Positions 58,959-64,000 of a stretch of 64,000 bases of DNA are shown piece by piece. The translations under genes and the position numbers were made by a program. The notes below the pieces were generated by a model. It had not been told where the DNA came from. It was given only the letters and a program-made list of their open reading frames with translations, and searched no databases. This DNA comes from Dendrophyllia cribrosa. Its lineage: Eukaryota; Cnidaria; Anthozoa; Scleractinia; Dendrophylliidae. Each line of letters starts with the position of its first letter. The first letter of the stretch is position 1. The DNA lies in contig JAJLRJ010000013.1 in assembly GCA_024195265.1 (NCBI GenBank), forward strand, positions 2,861,075 through 2,925,074, written 5' to 3'.

Positions 58959-59414
58959 TTAAAGGGGCTATGTCGCGAGGATGGCGGGTGAGTACTGGGT
59001 ACTAACAACTTGAAAAACGACGTTCGGTGGCTTTTTATCAAGTTGGCGGCCATTACTGTCGAATTCGCTGCAATCCGTTTCATCCCGTCGTATTGCGTGG
59101 AAGGATAGATCTCAAGTTTACAAATTAGTTAGAGTATTTACTTGGCTAGATTTTTGGTAAATTATTTCTGCGATTTGTTAGTCGTACCTACGAAAAATTC
59201 GATGTCTTCCAGTAGTGGTGGAAGTTGGGGAGAAATTTAAAAGCGAAATCGATCGTGTGTTTGTTTACCTCACGTGGTTCGACATGAGTGCAAGCGCGAT
59301 GAAACTTGCCGCGATCCGGGAGGGAACAATAGATATTTGACATGTGTGACGTCAGGTGACGTCACATGACAGGAACTCATTGCGCAGACTCACCTTGCGA
59401 CATAGCCCCTTTAA
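58959..59414. mobile_element. 456-bp TTAA-flanked foldback element (copy B only)
   Basis: TTAA at 58959-58962 and 59411-59414; inverted ends AAAGGGGCTATGTCGC / GCGACATAGCCCCTTT. Copy A has GAACTGAAACAAATAGAGC at the corresponding point without the element. Contains TGACGTCAGGTGACGTCAC. Non-coding. Confidence 0.8.
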
Positions 59415-60328
59415 AAAAATAGAGCTCTAACTTGCTGTTGCATGATTTTGTATTTTGTCACTTTCAAGCTCTTAGGGAACGAAGGGTGATGCAGTGTTAA
59501 ACAAGAAGACGGCATTTGCGCTAATGTGTTTCGTCTGGCTTAGATCGAAACAACCTCGAGAGATGGTTTCAATCAGGCTCAGAATAAACATGTTTTGATC
59601 ATGATTCGCTCAATGCGTCGCCTGATGTGAACACTTTTCATCATAAAACATGTTTTATTGGTGATCAGACTAAACATGTTTCGCTCAAGTGTGAACACAG
59701 CATTAGATCTCAATAACTCCTAGCCTTCAAAACCCGAACTTCACATTCGCTAATAGTCTCCTACGTAGCCGTTATTTGGGTCGTCGAGGGAGCGTAACTA
59801 CCCAAAAAAACGCAATAAAAGCAAAAAGTAGAAACCTTTGAATGCAAAGGTCCACAAAACGTGTAAATAAAACGCACTGGTTCGGTTTTGCTGGATCTCT
59901 AATGGAGAGATGCTAGAGCCAGACCGTCACTTGAAGTGTGATAAGACCGTGACAAACTGAACGCAAGGCGGAAGGCACTACGGCAATGGGCGGATTCATT
60001 TAACGGCCAAAAAATAGTAAAAACAAATTAATTTTACCCATTTCACTTGATACAATTCAACTATCGACAACGGCACTTCGTTTTCACCCGGGAGGAGGAG
60101 GAGGGGGGAGGTTGTTGTTTCAGTCAGTTCCCCTAGGATAATTACATAGTCATTATTGAGATTTTTACACCTTCCTAATTCTGTGATAAAAAAGCGACGT
60201 TCAATAAACAAAGAATAATGTTCCTTCGCTGCTTGCTGAGTAAAAAGACTAATGTTGTTATAGTCATTTTTGTTACTGCTCTTGTCAGTTAAACTTCGCA
60301 TCTTGCTTTGTTCTCCTACAGTTCATCT

Positions 60329-60582
60329 TCAGTAACTCCTGAAAGAAACACAAATAAAGCAAACTAGAATGTAAAAACACAGGAACCTTCTTACAACGGA
60401 AATTTTCTAGTACTGACAGTGTTTTCAAGATGCTATTCACTGCTTTTGTAGCTTAGTGAACTATATGATAAACGATCGCTCATGCGCGCTTCACGGTGAT
60501 GAGGGAGGAGGGAGGGCCATTATGAAAACTACTGGGTGGCCAGTAATTAATGTACTCCACCCTCGATAAATAAAGTTATATT

Positions 60583-60642
<60 letters not shown>

Positions 60643-61114
60643 GGGCACAAAAATTACCAAAGAGTTATTTTTTTTAAATATATTTCTCCGACTTATCTTA
60701 ATGAATATTTTATAAGAAACAGCACTGTTCATTCTTATAACACTAGACGAAAAACTGATCTGTATCCAGCTAAACCGAAACTTAACTTGGGAAAGAGGAG
60801 CTTCAGATATTCGGGATCCACTCTTTTCAATTCTCTTCTGACAGAAATTAAAACTGTTAGCTCACTAGATGTCTTCAGAAATTACATAACAAAATTATTG
60901 GAGTTTTTAACTATGATACTTCAGATTACAATTAGTTTTCCTATTTATCACTTGTAATGTTTTTTATTGTAAATTAGAATTTTTAGTATGTAGTTTGTAA
61001 TTAATTAAATGTTTTACTGTAATTTAAATTTTTAATGTAATGTATTTTTTATTAGATGCAGGGTCCCTATGAATACCAGTCTTGAGCTGAAAGGGCCACC
61101 ATGATTAAAAGTTT

Positions 61115-61151
<37 letters not shown>

Positions 61152-63955
61152 GTAATTTCTGATTTCCGAGACGCACGCATATCCCTCGTGTACGCATGTC
61201 GCAACATCGCGCCTAAAGTTCCTATTGTGCCAAATATACAGGCTAAGTTAAATTGGCTAAGTAAAAAAATCCTTGAATGATTTAATAACCTAAAAATAAG
61301 CAATTCTTTGCTCTTTTAAACGAAAATGTTAGAGTGACCGTGAAACAGTTACTAAGTTAGTAGGCACTAGTTAAGACACTTTAAATTCCATTGTTTTCTT
61401 TTGTTTAGTTTTAGCTAATTTTGGCCAACTTTCATTAATTGCTAGATACTGTTTCACGGTCTTACGAAAATCACTCCAACCTTTTCACTCCTAGTTCTAA
61501 CTTTTTTAATTTTGTCTGGACAAAATCCTATGATGTGACCATTCAAATGAAACCTCTTTTGCAGTACTTTTGCATGGTACCATTTGTTCAAACTTTTGAG
61601 TCTGTGGATGAAATCCTTTGGTGTGACCATCCAAAATTTGTTTTTCAATATTTTACAAAATTAAAAGAAATTTGGATTTTTCTTGAATTTTGACTTTTGG
61701 CACTATGCTCTTGAGAGGGTTAAGAGATATCGAGTTGGAAAACGTCTTTCACCTTACCTCTTAATTACACAACAGACAGCTATCACTAACATGATAAACC
61801 CAAGGCACATCAGACCAATAGCCACAGACAGTAGGATAATAATCGCCTTGCGTTCAGTTTCTGAAATGAACAAATAAGAATCAATTTATATATGGCGGCT
61901 ATCCGACCATTTCACCAATACACTCAAGTGGCGGACCAGGGGAGGGGTCCGGATGACCCACTCGCACCCACCCCCCTCCTCACAGTTTTGCCAAAAAGTA
62001 AGGCCCCAGGGGCCGAAAAAATGTTTCAGTCTGTAACATTTTCACTCTGCCTCCTCCCCTCCTCCCCCCTCCTCCCCTCCCCCCTCCCCCCTCCCCCCTC
62101 CTCCCCTCCCCCCTCCTTCCCTCCCCCCCTCCTTCCCTCCCCCCCCCAGTAGTAGTTTCCCTCTTAATGGAGGTGTCCCTTTAATAGAAGTGATAATTTT
62201 AAAGATTTTATGAGTGTTTTGCCGGCTGGGACCAGGAGAAGTGTTCTCTTAATAGAGGTGCCCTTTAATAGAGGTGATAATTACAAAGGTTTTATGAGCG
62301 TTTTGCCGGCTGGGACCAGGAGAAGTGTCCCCTTAATAGAGGTGCCCTTTAATAGAGGTGATAATTACAAAGATTTTATGAGCGTTTTGCCGGCCGGGAC
62401 CAGAAGAAGCGTCTTTCTTAATGGAGGTGTCCCTTTAATAGAGGTGATAATTACAAAGATTTTATGAGCGTTTTGCCGGCCGGGACCAGAAGAAGCGTCT
62501 TTCTTAATGGAGGTGTCCCTTTAATAGAGGTGATAATTACAAAGATTTTATGAGCGTTTTGCCGGCTGGGACCAGGAGAAGCGTCTTTCTTAATGGAGGT
62601 GTCCCTTTAATAGAGGTGATAATTACAAAGGTTTTATGAGCGTTTTGCCGGCCGGGACCAGAAGAAGTGTCTTTCTTAATGGAGGTGTCCCTTTAATAGA
62701 GGTGATAATTACAAAGGTTTTATGAGCGTTTTGCCGGCTGGGACCAGGAGAAGCGTCCCCTTAATAGAGGTGCCCTTTAATAGAGGTGATAATTACAAAG
62801 ATTTTATGAGCGTTTTGCCGGCCGGGACCAGAAGAAGCGTCTTTCTTAATGGAGGTGTCCCTTTAATAGAGGTGATAATTACAAAGGTTTTATGAGCGTG
62901 TTGCCGGCTGGGACCAGAAGAAGCGTCTTTCTTAATGGAGGTGTCCCTTTAATAGAGGTGATAATTACAAAGGTTTTATGAGCGTGTTGCCGGCCGGGAC
63001 CAGAAGAAGCGTCTTTCTTAATGGAGGTGCATGTCCCAAAGTAGGAGGTTCCACTGTATAATATAAAAATTCACCAACGAGCAACATAGAAGAATGACAA
63101 AATACGTACCAAGATTTCCCCCCGTTTGGTTTGTACCAGTACCATCATTCGGGCTTACAGAAGACGTCATCATTGATGTTAGCTGAGTCAATGACGGTGA
63201 TATGGACTGTGAAACAGATAGTACCATGGAAGGTGACATCGATGGCACTGGCACTTGTGTTGACACGGATGTTGACACTGATGGTGGCACTGACTGCGAC
63301 ACCGATGTTGATGGTGACATTGATGTTGACACTGATGGTGGCATTGACTGCGACATCGATGTTGATGGTGACATTGATGTTGACACTGGTGGTGGCATTG
63401 ACTGCGACATCGATGTTGATGGTGACATTGATGTTGACACTGATGGTGGCATTGACTGCGACATCGATGTTGATGGTGACATTGATGTTGACACTGATGG
63501 TGGCATTGACTGCGACATCGATGTTGATGGTGACATTGATGTTGACACTGATGGTGGCATTGACTGCGACATCGATGTTGATGGTGACATTGATGTTGAC
63601 ACTGATGGTGGCATTGACTGCGACATCGATGTTGATGGTGGCATTGATGTTGACACTGATGGTGGCATTGACTGCGACATCGATGTTGATGGTGACATTG
63701 ATGCTGACACTGATGGTGGCATTGACTGCGACATCGATGTTGATGCTGACACTGATGGTGGCATTGACTGCGACATCGATGTTGATGGTGACATTGATGT
63801 TGACACTGATGGTGACACTGATGGTGACATTGATGTTGACACTGTTGTTGACACTGAGTGTGACATTGATGGTGACACTGATGGTGACATCGACTGTGAA
63901 GCAGATGCAGAATCCGACATCGAAGTTGACATCGATGCCGACATCGTCATTGAGC
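60329..63955 (-). CDS. mucin-like single-pass membrane protein, copy B (5' end outside window)
   Basis: Visible exons on the minus strand: repeat exon 63955-63110, TM exon 61860-61758, tail exon 60338-60329. Acceptors follow strong pyrimidine tracts, donors are GTACGT and GTAAGG, and phases close (2 nt in, 281 codons, 1 nt out; 103 nt; then stop). The repeat exon encodes Ser/Met/Pro/Thr/Val repeats, mainly an 18-residue (54-bp) unit such as SMSQSMPPSVSTSMSPST, about nine copies. A non-repeated juxtamembrane stretch ends NDGTGTNQTGGNL. Then ETERKAIIILLSVAIGLMC...VIAVCCVIK (membrane helix), RSY and stop, so the cytoplasmic tail is only a few residues. The signal-peptide exon is expected beyond 64,000. 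Role unknown; a Ser/Thr/Pro-rich ectodomain suggests O-glycosylation. No Cys-rich or enzymatic domain is present. Confidence 0.75.
60582..60640. repeat. (GAT)n microsatellite in copy B
   Basis: About 19 pure GAT units, the counterpart of the longer, interrupted array at 38660-38885. Confidence 0.92.
60691..61152 (+). mobile_element. LINE 3' fragment with (ACT)n tail (copy B only)
   Basis: Encodes a LINE RT C-terminus in the plus frame (VHSYNTRRKTDLYPAK, GKRSFRYSGSTLFNSLLTEI, SSLDVFRNYI), then an AT-rich 3' UTR with GCAGGGTCCCTATGAATACC and an ACT microsatellite tail. Copy A reads directly from AAATATATTCCTCCC into GTAATTTCTGATTTCC (38915-38940), so the fragment was probably inserted in copy B. 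Confidence 0.72.
61470..61725. repeat. TTAACCC-type element with two 88-bp units in copy B
   Basis: Starts CCTTTTCACTCCTAG, has two units with AAATCCT(A/T)(T/G)G(A/G)TGTGACC, and ends CTTGAGAGGGTTAAG. Same family as PUM3 intron 3 (13 units) and 39110-39437 (one unit). Confidence 0.7.
62040..62150. repeat. CT-rich simple repeat
   Basis: CCTCCCCTCC-type low-complexity run, ending in a C run; it precedes the 86-bp minisatellite. Confidence 0.85.
62155..63020. repeat. ~86-bp minisatellite in intron of mucin-like copy B
   Basis: About ten units with GAGCGTTTTGCCGGC(C/T)GGGAC and TAATAGAGGTGATAATTAC; period 86 bp (62382, 62468). Homologous in position and unit core to the 81-bp array of copy A, but expanded separately. 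Confidence 0.87.
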
Positions 63956-64000
63956 CTAAATTACAAAGACAAATAATGATTTACTGTTAGACTTAAACGA

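Larger units (their letters stand above)
58422..63999. repeat. segmental duplication, copy B (continues past the window)
   Basis: Partner of 32895-45225. It lacks the pogo-like element, the 162-bp TTAA element, the LINE tail and the extra repeat units of copy A, and carries its own TTAA element (58959-59414) and LINE fragment (60691-61152). The stretch 59590-60110 has no clear match in copy A. Confidence 0.85.

Overview
The window is a eukaryotic, animal-type genomic segment: genes are split into many short exons with GT/AG introns, and most of the DNA is AT-rich intergenic or intronic sequence full of short inverted-repeat transposons, LINE tails, minisatellites and homopolymer runs. The mix (a Penelope-like element with a GIY-YIG domain and a hammerhead-like motif, CCAAT-box-rich foldback repeats, TTAA-flanked foldback elements) suggests a cnidarian, most likely an anthozoan such as a coral. 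That placement is inferred from general familiarity with such genomes, not from a search.

Layout, left to right. 0.7-2.9 kb: an intronless carbohydrate sulfotransferase (minus strand). 2.9-7.9 kb: intergenic DNA with foldback elements. 7.9-11.1 kb: a young Penelope-like retroelement arranged as an inverted dimer, with two 1,140-bp arms around an 800-bp centre. 13.3-16.4 kb: a six-exon mitochondrial adenylate kinase 3 gene (minus). It is divergent, across only 114 bp, from a 19-exon PUM3 (Puf-A/Puf6 family) gene at 16.5-31.8 kb (plus), whose introns carry several tandem-repeat and foldback elements. I rebuilt both genes exon by exon; all splice phases close and every junction has GT/AG.

32.9-64 kb: a tandem segmental duplication with a period of about 25.5 kb carrying two paralogous minus-strand genes. 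Each encodes a mucin-like single-pass membrane protein: a signal-peptide exon (seen only for copy A), one large exon of Ser-X repeats, a transmembrane exon and a tiny tail exon. The visible part of copy B (right; its first exon lies beyond the window) is intact. Copy A (left) has a much larger repeat exon (4.7 kb) with four in-frame stops and a splice-phase mismatch, so it looks like a pseudogene or is misassembled. The strand opposite the copy A repeat exon is open for about 1,580 codons as an Asp-rich frame; I read that as a shadow of the Ser-X repeat.

The two copies act as empty-site references for each other. They expose a TTAA-flanked foldback element, a pogo/Tigger-like element (with a second TTAA element nested in its right terminus) and a LINE fragment, each present in only one copy. 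Housekeeping metabolism (AK3), ribosome biogenesis (PUM3) and glycan sulfation are the recognisable host functions. I see no operon-like or defence-system organisation. No tRNA, rRNA or CRISPR array was recognised.
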